This document shows, piece after piece, positions 1 through 6,995 of a DNA stretch of 15,153 nucleotides. Made by a program: the position numbers and the translations under genes. The notes under the pieces were generated by a model. The model was given only the letters and a program-made list of their open reading frames with translations, was not told where the DNA came from and did not search any database. How positions within the stretch are numbered: the stretch's first letter is position 1; each line of letters opens with the position of its first letter. Source of the DNA: Candidatus Woesearchaeota archaeon (GTDB lineage: Archaea > Nanobdellota > Nanobdellia > Woesearchaeales > 21-14-0-10-32-9); the NCBI GenBank assembly GCA_007117145.1, contig SKHC01000017.1:1-15153 (forward strand), given 5' to 3'.

Positions 1-138
1 ATTAATAGGCCGTGGGGCTTTGCTTTCACAATATTTTTCTTTATGCTATTCACTGCTAGTATGATTTCAATGACTAAGGCAGATACAAGTCCTGGCTCAA
101 TTGACAGCTTAGCGATAAAAAGGCTTAAGAAGAAATGA
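1..138 (+). CDS. C-terminal fragment of an unidentified membrane protein (5' truncated)
   Basis: Frame 1 is open from the window edge to a TGA at 136-138, giving 45 residues that begin INRPWGFAFTIFFFMLFTAS and end in a basic tail (KRLKKK). The hydrophobic run at about residues 6-24 reads as a last transmembrane helix followed by a short positively charged, probably cytoplasmic, tail. The stop overlaps the start of the next gene (ATGA at 135-138), which is typical of translational coupling, so the two genes are probably one operon. Too little of the protein is visible to assign a family. The open frame, the overlap and the plausible membrane segment support a real coding end. Confidence 0.6.
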   Translation: MNRPWGFAFTIFFFMLFTASMISMTKADTSPGSIDSLAIKRLKKK

Positions 139-926
139 AAGTATTGGTTATTGGTGGAAACGGTTTTCTTGGTAGGCAAATCTGCAAAGCAATTCCAAAC
201 TCCACGACGTATGGTAGAGCGAGAAATTCTAAGACTCACATAAAAGGAGACATATTAGAGCTTGAAAAACTAGCAGAAGTCATCCCTAAATTCGATGTTA
301 TAATTAACTGTGTTGGACTCTCACCTTTAAAGCAACCAAAGAAAGATATGTACAGTCAAATACACGTTTTAGGCGTTAGAAACATCTTGTTTAGCTTAAA
401 GCAAGGTCAAAGATTTATTCAAATATCGGCAATTGGAGCGGATTCTTCAAGTGAAATAGAGTATTTAAGAACGAAAGGCAAAGCTGAGGAAATCATAAAG
501 TCAAGCAAGTCAAATCATTTAATAATTCGCCCTTCCATCATGTTTGGAAAGTCAGCAGAAATATTTAAGCTCACAGAATCTCTCCCGTTTTTCCCAAACA
601 TAAAAGCAAAAGTATCTCCTGTATACATAGGAGATGTCGCAAGTATCATTAAAGAGAATTTAAAGAAAAGAGAGGGTGTAATAGAAGTTGCGGGAAATAT
701 GCAAATGACGATGTATGAATTTGTAAAAAAATACAAGAAAGCCAAAAAACAAATCATAATAAAAATTCCAAAGCCAGTATACTCACCTTTTTTATACATG
801 GCATGCAAATTGAATTTGTTTGGACTCTCGATGAATCAATATAAATCGATAAATAAAGACAATGTGTCAAGGAAGAGATATGATTACAAATACAAAGAGT
901 ACGAGGATTGGCTCCGCAACTTATAA
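135..926 (+). CDS. NDUFA9-like atypical short-chain dehydrogenase (NAD(P)-binding Rossmann protein)
   Basis: The 263-residue protein starts MKVLVIGGNGFLGR, with the glycine-rich dinucleotide loop GxxGxxG at G7/G10/G13 after the first beta strand. An ISAIGA segment (98-102, catalytic Ser position) is followed by YLRTK (Y110, K114), the YxxxK active-site pair, and then IIRPSIMFG (131-138). This order is that of atypical SDRs of the complex I NDUFA9 / nucleoside-diphosphate-sugar epimerase-like group. In that family the role is an NAD(P)-dependent reductase or epimerase, or a structural NADPH-binding subunit; the substrate cannot be read from sequence. The C-terminal third is Lys/Tyr-rich and has no recognisable domain. 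The ATG overlaps the stop of the upstream membrane protein and AAGAAG lies just before it, so it is probably co-translated with that gene. Archaeal lipid or quinone enzymes are often neighbours of such genes, but here that is only a guess. Confidence 0.8.
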   Translation: MKVLVIGGNGFLGRQICKAIPNSTTYGRARNSKTHIKGDILELEKLAEVIPKFDVIINCVGLSPLKQPKKDMYSQIHVLGVRNILFSLKQGQRFIQISAIGADSSSEIEYLRTKGKAEEIIKSSKSNHLIIRPSIMFGKSAEIFKLTESLPFFPNIKAKVSPVYIGDVASIIKENLKKREGVIEVAGNMQMTMYEFVKKYKKAKKQIIIKIPKPVYSPFLYMACKLNLFGLSMNQYKSINKDNVSRKRYDYKYKEYEDWLRNL

Positions 927-930
927 ATAT
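921..930 (+). promoter_or_regulatory. TATA box of mscS (leaderless promoter)
   Basis: TTATAAATAT overlaps the stop codon of the SDR gene and is centred about 27 bases before the ATG at 953. With archaeal TATA-to-start spacing, transcription would begin at or next to the A of the ATG, giving a leaderless message. No Shine-Dalgarno is present. Confidence 0.6.
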
Positions 931-952
931 AATAAGTTAATTCAAGATAAAA

Positions 953-2005
953 ATGGAAGATTACCTAAACCTAGTTTTTTTAAACAACAGTGTAGAATCT
1001 TGGCTTTTTGCACTAGCCATATTTGTGTCTACTTGGATAGTCATGCTGGTGTTCAAATTCGTAATCTTAGCAAAGTTAGAAAAGTTTTCAAAGCGTTCTA
1101 AAAACAAATATGATGATATATTAGTTAAAGTACTGAAAGGTTTAGGTTGGCCCTTATATGCTTGGTTTAGCATATTTGCAAGCACTCTATATCTTGAGAT
1201 GCCTAATTGGTACGATGGATTTATGAGGTACTTCTTCTTCATAGTCGTATTGTATTACTTAGCTAAAAGCATAACGCTTGTTGTAGAGGATGCAAAACAG
1301 TTAGTAATCGAGAAACAGAAAAAAGAAGATGTTCACGATACAGCCCTAATAGATTTTTTCAGTACAATAATTAAAGGACTTGTTTGGCTTCTAGCAATAT
1401 TATTTTTCTTATCAAACATAGGTGTGGAGATAACAACTTTCATCGCGGGCTTAGGTATTGGTGGTCTGGCAGTAGCTATTGCTCTTCAAGGAGTCCTTAC
1501 AGATTTATTTGCAAGCATCGCCATATACTTTGATAAACCATTCAGAGTAGGTGATTTCATAGTGCTCGGGGCAGATATGGGTGTAGTTCAAAAAATTGGA
1601 ATTAAAACGACAAGGATAAAAACTTTGCAAGGTCAAGAGCTTGTCATAAGTAATAAGGAGTTAACAGAATCCAGGGTAAACAACTTCAAACGAATGGAGA
1701 AAAGAAGGATAGTTTTCATAGTGGGTGTTGTTTATGGAACCAAAACTACAAAGCTTAGAAAAATTCCCAAAATAGTAAAGGAAGTTTTTGATAAAGTGGA
1801 TGATGCTGATCTAGACAGAGTTCATTTTAGCAAATTTAATGCATTTTCATTAGATTTTGAGATAGTGTACTACGTTAATACAAGTGATTATAATAAGTAC
1901 ATGGATATTCAACAAAATGTTAATTTAGATATAAAAGAAAGATTTGAAAAAGAAAAAATTGAGATGGCATTCCCAACACAAACACTTTACCTCAAAAAAG
2001 ATTAG
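953..2005 (+). CDS. mscS: Small-conductance mechanosensitive ion channel, MscS family
   Basis: The 350-residue membrane channel opens under membrane tension to release solutes during hypo-osmotic shock. Hydrophobic segments lie at about 17-40, 68-82, 90-110, 138-155 and 160-192. The last carries the MscS pore helix signature, Gly/Ala-rich with GLGIGGLAVAIALQG at 166-180, running into FASIAIYFDKPFRVGDFI, the start of the cytoplasmic beta domain. The C-terminal half (about 200-345) matches the MscS beta and alpha/beta cage, including TTRIKTLQGQELVISN and the FPTQTLYL ending. Length and topology (five segments rather than three) fit the larger MscS-like archaeal proteins. The gene has its own TATA box and appears leaderless. 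Its stop overlaps the stop of the opposing radC by about four bases. Confidence 0.93.
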   Translation: MEDYLNLVFLNNSVESWLFALAIFVSTWIVMLVFKFVILAKLEKFSKRSKNKYDDILVKVLKGLGWPLYAWFSIFASTLYLEMPNWYDGFMRYFFFIVVLYYLAKSITLVVEDAKQLVIEKQKKEDVHDTALIDFFSTIIKGLVWLLAILFFLSNIGVEITTFIAGLGIGGLAVAIALQGVLTDLFASIAIYFDKPFRVGDFIVLGADMGVVQKIGIKTTRIKTLQGQELVISNKELTESRVNNFKRMEKRRIVFIVGVVYGTKTTKLRKIPKIVKEVFDKVDDADLDRVHFSKFNAFSLDFEIVYYVNTSDYNKYMDIQQNVNLDIKERFEKEKIEMAFPTQTLYLKKD

Positions 2006-2652
2006 TTGTTATCTGTGAAGCTGTGATATCCCTCTCCAATTATTACATGGTCTAAAATTTTTATGTCTAGTAATTCACCTGCTTTTATGAGTTTACCTGT
2101 GATGTCAATGTCAGCTTCACTTGGAGTTGGGTCACCACTTGGATGATTATGCACAAGAATTATTGAGTTCGCACTTTCCCTTATAGCTTCTTTAAATATT
2201 TCTCGTGGGTGTATAACTGTAAGGTTGAGTGTTCCAATACTTATTAGATGTCTTTTTATAAGTTTATTTTTTGTGTCAAGTATAAGTATGACGAAATGCT
2301 CTTGTTCTAAGAGCTTCATATCTTCGCATACTTTGTGCACGTCTTTTGAGTTTTTAATCGTGATGTTAATCCTTTTCTTATTTCTGCTTCCAAGCTCCAT
2401 TGCCGCTTTTATTTTCATAGCAGTTATTTCTCCAACACCTCTAATTTTTTTTAGTTCAGTTATACTTGCTACTTTTAAAGCACAAGTATCATATTTTTTT
2501 ACGATGTTATTGCTAATTGACATGACATCAGCTCTTTGACTTCCATTGCCAATTATTATTGCAAGCAAATCACGATCGTCAAGCCTTGAAACTCCTTCAA
2601 GTTTCAATTTTTCTCTAGGTTTTAAGTGAAAAGGCATTTCTTTAATTTTCAT
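2002..2652 (-). CDS. radC: RadC/JAB family (MPN+) protein with helix-hairpin-helix
   Basis: The 216-residue protein has full-length RadC architecture. An N-terminal region (LDDRDLLAIIIGNG) is followed by a helix-hairpin-helix at about 66-90 (IRGVGEITAMKIKAAMELG). The C-terminal JAMM/MPN+ domain has Glu118 and HNHPSGDPTPSEAD at 168-181, that is HxH-x7-S-x2-D, all metal-site residues being present. RadC proteins were first linked to DNA repair, but that role is doubtful. The intact JAMM site predicts a Zn-dependent hydrolase or peptidase, and the HhH predicts DNA binding. The family is mainly bacterial, so transfer into this archaeal lineage is likely (inference). A TATA-like element (2677-2687) lies about 30 bases upstream of the ATG and there is no Shine-Dalgarno. 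Confidence 0.9.
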   Translation of the reverse strand: MKIKEMPFHLKPREKLKLEGVSRLDDRDLLAIIIGNGSQRADVMSISNNIVKKYDTCALKVASITELKKIRGVGEITAMKIKAAMELGSRNKKRINITIKNSKDVHKVCEDMKLLEQEHFVILILDTKNKLIKRHLISIGTLNLTVIHPREIFKEAIRESANSIILVHNHPSGDPTPSEADIDITGKLIKAGELLDIKILDHVIIGEGYHSFTDNN

Positions 2653-2676
2653 AAATAACTGAAGAATAAGTGTTAA

Positions 2677-2687
2677 TTAATATTTAA
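2677..2687 (-). promoter_or_regulatory. TATA box of radC
   Basis: On the minus strand TTAAATATTAA is centred about 30 bases upstream of the radC ATG (2650-2652). This fits a leaderless or very short-leader transcript. Confidence 0.45.
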
Positions 2688-2701
2688 CTAGAAAATTATC
2701 G

Positions 2702-2720
2702 AAAAAAATGAATAAAAAAA
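2702..2720 (-). terminator. Poly-T terminator behind the FKBP gene
   Basis: Just downstream of the FKBP stop, the minus strand has two runs of seven T separated by five bases. Archaeal RNA polymerase terminates on such T-rich tracts without needing a hairpin. The tract precedes the radC promoter, so the FKBP gene and radC are probably separate units. Confidence 0.5.
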
Positions 2721-2736
2721 TAAAGATTTTACGTGT

Positions 2737-3168
2737 TTACTCTCTTTTAACATCCACTACTTTTAGTTTGAAGTGCAGTCTTTTTCCAGCTAGCGGAGGG
2801 TTTAAGTCGATAGTTAGTTTGTCATCGTGAACTTTAACTACTGTTGCAGGGAATTGTTGTCCGTCTGGGCTTTGAACAGCCAGAATCATTCCTTCTTTTA
2901 CTTCTCCTTCAGGTAGTTTTTGTTTTGGTATCTCTGTTACTAGCTCATCTCTTCTTGGACCGTAGGCTTCATCACTTTCGAGTTTAATATTTTTCTCGTC
3001 GCCTTTTTTCATTCCAATAATTGCAGAATCAAAACCTTTTATTACTTGTCCGCTTCCTGCTTTAAACTCCAAAGGTTTTCCATGTTTCTCTGAACTATCA
3101 AATATTGTTCCGTCGTCTAGTTTTCCTTCGTATTCCACAGTTACGTGGTCATTTTGTTGAACTTCCAT
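2737..3168 (-). CDS. FKBP-type peptidyl-prolyl cis-trans isomerase, SlyD-like
   Basis: The 143-residue cytoplasmic protein-folding catalyst interconverts cis and trans prolyl bonds and has chaperone activity. The FKBP fold is visible in VTVEYEGKLDDGTIFDSS (9-26), PLEFKAGSGQVIKGFDSAIIGM (32-53) and the closing strand HFKLKVVDV (132-140). Between EAYGPRR (68-73) and LNPPLAGKRLHF (122-133) sits the insert-in-flap chaperone domain typical of SlyD and archaeal short FKBPs. The usual NHPLAGK is NPPLAGK here, with the His replaced by Pro. No signal peptide is present. The ATG lies about 27 bases downstream of a TATA box, so the mRNA is probably leaderless and independent of the 99-residue gene upstream. 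Confidence 0.93.
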   Translation of the reverse strand: MEVQQNDHVTVEYEGKLDDGTIFDSSEKHGKPLEFKAGSGQVIKGFDSAIIGMKKGDEKNIKLESDEAYGPRRDELVTEIPKQKLPEGEVKEGMILAVQSPDGQQFPATVVKVHDDKLTIDLNPPLAGKRLHFKLKVVDVKRE

Positions 3169-3189
3169 TTTATAATAGAAATATTTCTG

Positions 3190-3199
3190 TTTTTATAAG
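3190..3199 (-). promoter_or_regulatory. TATA box of the FKBP gene
   Basis: Minus-strand ACTTATAAAA is centred about 27 bases before the FKBP ATG (3166-3168). It is a strong archaeal-type box and suggests a leaderless transcript starting at the ATG. Confidence 0.6.
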
Positions 3200-3220
3200 T
3201 GTATTGTTATAGGTAAAAAA

Positions 3221-3520
3221 TTAGTCTTGTTGCTTATCAAATTTTTCTTTGGTTTTGCTTTCTTTAAAGAATACTTCGTGGCTTGCTCTTTTTTCAAAAA
3301 GTGACGTTGCAATGCGTACGATGTGTGTTTGTGTTTCAAACAGTTTTTCCCCTCTCACAATTTCTCGAGCATCAGCTATGCATTCTTTCATCACACCAAT
3401 ATTTTTTTCTCTGCACAGATTCTCTGCTTCTCTTTCTTCTTCAGCTGTCAAGCTAACCTCAATCCATTTAGGGTAAACTGTTTTATCACTTGACTTAGCA
3501 TAATTTTTACTGTATGGCAT
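3221..3520 (-). CDS. Hypothetical 99-residue protein, possible ribbon-helix-helix
   Basis: I do not recognise a named family. The protein is short, charged and predicted mostly helical, with no membrane segment. Residues about 18-55 read as a strand (KWIEVSLT), a helix (AEEEREAENLCREKN), a turn (IGV) and a second helix (MKECIADAREIV). This resembles the strand-helix-helix order of ribbon-helix-helix DNA-binding proteins, which is only a suggestion from pattern. The Lys/Asp/Gln-rich tail is likely disordered. A TATA-like element at 3543-3556 lies about 28 bases before the ATG, so it appears to have its own leaderless promoter in the gap behind the HerA gene. The good start context and independent promoter support a real gene. 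Confidence 0.65.
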   Translation of the reverse strand: MPYSKNYAKSSDKTVYPKWIEVSLTAEEEREAENLCREKNIGVMKECIADAREIVRGEKLFETQTHIVRIATSLFEKRASHEVFFKESKTKEKFDKQQD

Positions 3521-3542
3521 AATTAATAGAAAGTATTGTTAA

Positions 3543-3556
3543 GTTAAATATTTTTT
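3543..3556 (-). promoter_or_regulatory. TATA box of the 99-residue gene
   Basis: Minus-strand AAAATATTTAACTT lies about 28 bases upstream of the ATG at 3518-3520. It sits in the 50-base gap behind the HerA gene and supports separate transcription. Confidence 0.45.
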
Positions 3557-3570
3557 TGAAGTTTTTCCGG

Positions 3571-5880
3571 TTATTCTTCAGAATCCTTAATAGCACTAGG
3601 AGCACCTCCTCCGTGCCATGTAAATCTTGGTCTAATCCTTATAGGATACATCTTTTCGTTTGTATCGTCAAATATTATAGCGCTTCCTTTATCTCTTGGT
3701 AGGTTGTCAAGTTGCTCTACTAGTCCTTGTCTCATATAGCTTTGCATAAGTGTTCCAAGAGCGTCAGTGTCTAGTTTAGCTGTGATTCTGTGAGCGATAA
3801 CTGTGTCGCTTTGAGTCATAACGTCTGTGTGAATTTTTCCGGGTTGCTGAGTTGCAAGTATCAAACTTATTCCAGGTTGCCTACCTTCCCTTAATATCGT
3901 AACTAACGGGTCTGTTGCAAGTGTTTTTCCTTTTACAGGTAAAAACTCGTGTGCTTCGTCGATTACCAGCCAAACCATTGGGAAGTCTTGCTTTGTATTT
4001 GTCGAGTCTGAAAATGGATTTTCTGATTTGTGTACTGCTTGGTATTCTTCTTCTTTTCTTGCAATCATTCTTTGTACGAATAATTTATCTGCGATGAGTC
4101 CGATTACTAAGTTTTTCACGTTCCAACTTCCAGGCATCGTAGCATAGCAACTAACATCTAAAACGCTAACTTGTCCTGCTACTGCAACGTCTTTCAAAGT
4201 TGTTCCGTTTTTGCTGAAAAGTCCCCACGTCTTTGCGTTTTGAAACAAGTTCTTTGCTGCACTCACAACGTGTTTTTCAAAGTCTTTTTGTTTTTCTATT
4301 TCTTTTACAATATCTTCTATTTCAAAGTCGTGCATGTTTTCATGCAAATCATTAATGACTTTTTCTATTAAAACTCCTCTGGGCTCTTCTGGTTGTATGC
4401 TAAATGTAAGATTCCAGTCTTTTCCACTAAGCTCGCTTGGTTTAATAGCGAAAGGGTAATCTGTTGGTATGTCTTTTTCTTTGTACTCTTCATGATATTT
4501 GTACGGTGTGAATATTTTTACGTCAAGTGATTTTTCTTCGAGTTCCCATTCTTCAAGTAGTTTTTTGTCTTGCTTGTTTGGGTACTTCATAGTCCAATAT
4601 ACACCCATGGTGTCTAGGATTATGACTGATATGTTGTTTTTTACTTCTTCTGGAAGCTCACTTACTCCTTCAGCTATAACTCCCATAGTGTATGAGTTAT
4701 GAACAATCACGTCGTTTGCAATAAAGTTATTTGTTTCAGGCACAGTTATGTCGTACACTTCCGTTTTTTCTTCAATTTTTTCAAGTTTAACTATCTCGTC
4801 CCAGTAAATATCTGATTCCATTAAGCTTTTAACGAACATGTTGTGTTGCGTTTCACTTATTTCTTTATAGTTGTAGTTGGTGTTTGGAATTACAAATTTT
4901 TTCCCTAATACCTCCCAATCTACAGGGTCGAAGAATTCAAGTACTTCTTCTGGTACGTCTATTGGTTGTAAGTTGTTTACGGTTTCTCTTAGCGCGATTT
5001 TTTGTTTTTCTTCTTTATCTCCCCAAAAGCCTATGTTTTCTAGATACGTTTTTATGAATCCATCTTCAATGTATAAGTATTGAAATCTACTGTTTATCCT
5101 AGTAGTTACCACTCCGAATCTTAAAAGTAAATGTTGTATTTGGCTTGCAATCTTCTTGTTTTTTGCTTTATATGTGATGTACCAATCCCCTTTTTTTCCA
5201 AGTTTTCCATCTGCGCTTAAAACTCTGTTTAAAAACAAAGCTAGTTTGTATTTTGGTAGTTTATATACGCTTTCAGGTACTTCATTTAATTCCTTAACAT
5301 TTAGTTTTTCAATTTCTTTGCTAATCATCTCTTCGTTTAGGGTTTGTGATACTCCGTATGCGATTTCTTTGACTTTGTTTTCTTTTAAGTCAAATTCTCC
5401 AAATACAGGTAGAATTTTCGGGGTGGCTATCCTGTTTCCTATGTTTAAGTCTTGTGCTTCTTCCCATCCATAAATAGTGAGTAGAGGATGTTCAGGTGTG
5501 CACCGTATCACTCTTCCAGTTCCAGTTGTCACTTCAAGTATTTCTTCTACTTCTCGTTTGAAAAAACTATCTTTCTCTTTAGCGTTAATTTTCAAGTTTA
5601 AGTCTAAACTCAATACTGTGTGGTCGTCCAACTCCAAGTCTTTAATATTTTTTAGGCTTCCATCTCCAAGAACTATTTGTGTGTCTCCAGTTAGACATTT
5701 TCCACCGCCTCGTTTACCACATATGAATACTACGTGGCTTTTTGTTACATCAAGCATAACTTTGTTTGACAAACTGGCAACTCTTCCCATCTGAATGTAG
5801 TGTTTTCCGATGTATACAGTACCTTTAGAACCTAAGTCTTTTCTGTCTTTTTCCTCCCTTCCAATAACTATATCGTTCAT
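3571..5880 (-). CDS. herA: HerA-like hexameric ATPase/helicase interrupted by an intein in the P-loop
   Basis: The 769-residue precursor yields a mature ATPase of about 435 residues (1-61 joined to 396-769). Once joined, the Walker A motif is GKRGGGKSYT. Walker B is VWLVIDEAHEF (D641, E642), preceded by a hydrophobic strand. REGRQPGISLILATQQP (664-680) is the arginine-finger/sensor segment of HerA/FtsK-type ATPases. IILDTMGVYWTMKYPN (420-435) is a characteristic HerA-like stretch. These proteins are ring-shaped, ATP-driven DNA translocases; classical HerA works with NurA nuclease and Mre11-Rad50 in end resection. No nurA, mre11 or rad50 is in the window, so this may be one of the stand-alone archaeal HerA paralogues. 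Activity must depend on intein removal, because Lys61 and Ser396 of the P-loop are separated in the precursor. An upstream TATA box suggests a near-leaderless transcript. Confidence 0.9.
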   Translation of the reverse strand: MNDIVIGREEKDRKDLGSKGTVYIGKHYIQMGRVASLSNKVMLDVTKSHVVFICGKRGGGKCLTGDTQIVLGDGSLKNIKDLELDDHTVLSLDLNLKINAKEKDSFFKREVEEILEVTTGTGRVIRCTPEHPLLTIYGWEEAQDLNIGNRIATPKILPVFGEFDLKENKVKEIAYGVSQTLNEEMISKEIEKLNVKELNEVPESVYKLPKYKLALFLNRVLSADGKLGKKGDWYITYKAKNKKIASQIQHLLLRFGVVTTRINSRFQYLYIEDGFIKTYLENIGFWGDKEEKQKIALRETVNNLQPIDVPEEVLEFFDPVDWEVLGKKFVIPNTNYNYKEISETQHNMFVKSLMESDIYWDEIVKLEKIEEKTEVYDITVPETNNFIANDVIVHNSYTMGVIAEGVSELPEEVKNNISVIILDTMGVYWTMKYPNKQDKKLLEEWELEEKSLDVKIFTPYKYHEEYKEKDIPTDYPFAIKPSELSGKDWNLTFSIQPEEPRGVLIEKVINDLHENMHDFEIEDIVKEIEKQKDFEKHVVSAAKNLFQNAKTWGLFSKNGTTLKDVAVAGQVSVLDVSCYATMPGSWNVKNLVIGLIADKLFVQRMIARKEEEYQAVHKSENPFSDSTNTKQDFPMVWLVIDEAHEFLPVKGKTLATDPLVTILREGRQPGISLILATQQPGKIHTDVMTQSDTVIAHRITAKLDTDALGTLMQSYMRQGLVEQLDNLPRDKGSAIIFDDTNEKMYPIRIRPRFTWHGGGAPSAIKDSEE
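4696..5697 (-). mobile_element. Intein (334 residues) with degenerate LAGLIDADG domain, in the HerA Walker A motif
   Basis: The in-frame protein-splicing element occupies residues 62-395 of the HerA precursor. Block A starts with the nucleophile Cys62 (CLTGDTQIVLGDG). Block B has TPEH (T128-H131, the TxxH motif) in GRVIRCTPEHPLLT. Block F is VYDITVPETNNFIAND (375-390), and block G is VIVHN with His394-Asn395, followed by the +1 nucleophile Ser396. The centre holds a DnaB-intein-like endonuclease region: LALFLNRVLSADG (213-225, a degenerate LAGLIDADG motif that keeps the last Asp-Gly), then ASQIQHLLLRFGVVTT (245-260) and an IGFWGDKEEK segment. I see no second clear LAGLIDADG motif, so homing activity may be lost, while all splicing residues are intact. 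The element splits the P-loop exactly between Lys and Ser. Confidence 0.93.
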
Positions 5881-5904
5881 ACCTTTATTTGGAGAGTATT
5901 CTCT

Positions 5905-5916
5905 TTTATATATTTA
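5905..5916 (-). promoter_or_regulatory. TATA box of herA
   Basis: Minus-strand AAATATATAAAA is centred about 30 bases upstream of the ATG at 5878-5880. It lies in the divergent gap shared with the parvulin gene. Confidence 0.55.
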
Positions 5917-5931
5917 CCTTTTAATCGATAC

Positions 5932-5948
5932 TTTTTAATAATAATAAA
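5932..5948 (+). promoter_or_regulatory. TATA-like element of the parvulin gene
   Basis: TTTTTAATAATAATAAA is centred about 28 bases before the GTG at 5968. This supports both a leaderless transcript and the GTG as the true start. Confidence 0.45.
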
Positions 5949-5967
5949 GATTTTTCATTTCTACAAG

Positions 5968-6942
5968 GTGATATTTTTGGTTAAAAAGAAATCATTATTA
6001 AAAAGAAAAAAATTTTTTAAACAATATAGTTATCAGCTACTTTCAGCTGTTTTGATTCTAGGTATAGTTGCTGTGTTTTTCTTAACATTTTATTCGAGAT
6101 CCACAACTACAAGTCCTGCTGAAGAAGTTGTAACTGTTAATGGAGACGCAATTACAATGGCAGATGTCCAAAACAGGTTATCATTTGCGACAGGTATGGG
6201 TGCAATGACTACAGAGGAGGAAGTGATAGATGAGCTTGTTACGGAAACTTTACTCTTGCAAGAAGCTGAAAGGCGAGGAGTTAGTGTGAGTGCTGCGCAA
6301 TTCGAAGAAGAGTACCAAACCCTCTTGATGATGAATGGCATAACTGAGCAAGATTTAATGGGTCAGCTTGGTATGATTGGAGTGAGTTTAGAGTACTTTA
6401 AAGAATACTTCAGAGCTAATGTGGTGATAAGCCAGATGCTTGATGACTTAGTTGAAACAATTGAAGTGTCAGACGATGAGATTAATATGTACTACGTTCA
6501 GAACTTAGATCAGTTTAGTCAACCGTCTGCTAGTGTTGTAAGACACATCTTAGTATCTAATGATGTTGAAGGATACGAGCAGGAAGCTGAAAGAATCAGA
6601 GGATTAATCGCGGACGACTTTTCAAACTATTGTGACTTAGTTGAAGAACATACAGATGATGTTGCAAGCGCTGGTACTTGTGGAGAGTACACAGTAAGTG
6701 CAGGGGATCCATTCGTAGAGGAGTTCAAACAAGCAGCGTTAGAGATGGAAGTTGGAGAATTAAGAAGTGTTGAAACTGATTTCGGAGTTCACATTATGTT
6801 AAAGCAAGAAGAGCTTCCAGAGAGGGATTTGCCTTTAAGTGAAGTCAGAAGTGACATAGAGTCATTTTTAAAGCAAAGTCAAGCTCAAGAAGAATTTGAA
6901 GCTTTGCTCTTAGAACTTCAGCAGAACGCAGTGATTATATGA
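5968..6942 (+). CDS. Membrane-anchored parvulin-type (SurA/PrsA-like) peptidyl-prolyl isomerase
   Basis: The 324-residue protein is probably an extracytoplasmic foldase. A basic N-terminus (KKKSLLKRKKFFK) and one hydrophobic segment at about 23-41 anchor it. The absence of a lipobox or obvious cleavage site suggests an uncleaved signal anchor. Residues about 53-165 form a helical SurA/PrsA N-domain, beginning VVTVNGDAITMADVQNRL. The parvulin domain spans about 187-281: SASVVRHILVSND, then LVEEHTDDVASAGTCGEY, DPFVEEFKQAALEMEVGEL and TDFGVHIMLKQEE. A C-terminal helix closes the SurA-type fold. Parvulins are common in bacteria and patchy in archaea, so acquisition by transfer is likely. The start is a GTG at 5968, with no nearby ATG upstream of the membrane helix. 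The chain is strongly acidic outside the anchor. Confidence 0.88.
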   Translation: MIFLVKKKSLLKRKKFFKQYSYQLLSAVLILGIVAVFFLTFYSRSTTTSPAEEVVTVNGDAITMADVQNRLSFATGMGAMTTEEEVIDELVTETLLLQEAERRGVSVSAAQFEEEYQTLLMMNGITEQDLMGQLGMIGVSLEYFKEYFRANVVISQMLDDLVETIEVSDDEINMYYVQNLDQFSQPSASVVRHILVSNDVEGYEQEAERIRGLIADDFSNYCDLVEEHTDDVASAGTCGEYTVSAGDPFVEEFKQAALEMEVGELRSVETDFGVHIMLKQEELPERDLPLSEVRSDIESFLKQSQAQEEFEALLLELQQNAVII

Positions 6943-6965
6943 ATTGTTGTTAATTATTAATAACA

Positions 6966-6973
6966 TTTATATA
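6966..6973 (+). promoter_or_regulatory. TATA box driving the structured RNA / dnaG leader
   Basis: TTTATATA is centred near 6970. Transcription would begin about 25-27 bases downstream, at roughly 6995-6997, which is the first base of the closing stem of the structured element. The inverted repeat TGTTA...TAACA abuts the box on its upstream side. Confidence 0.6.
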
Positions 6974-6995
6974 CTTAATTTTTTTCCTTATATTA

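Noticed and set aside
4877..5794. Several plus-strand open frames (60-105 codons) opposite the herA/intein gene
   Set aside because: They are antisense shadows of a clearly coding, intein-containing gene, without promoters or recognisable domains.
5893..5904. AGAG-TATT-CTCT inverted repeat between herA ATG and its TATA box
   Set aside because: The arms are only four bases in AT-rich DNA, too weak to call an operator.
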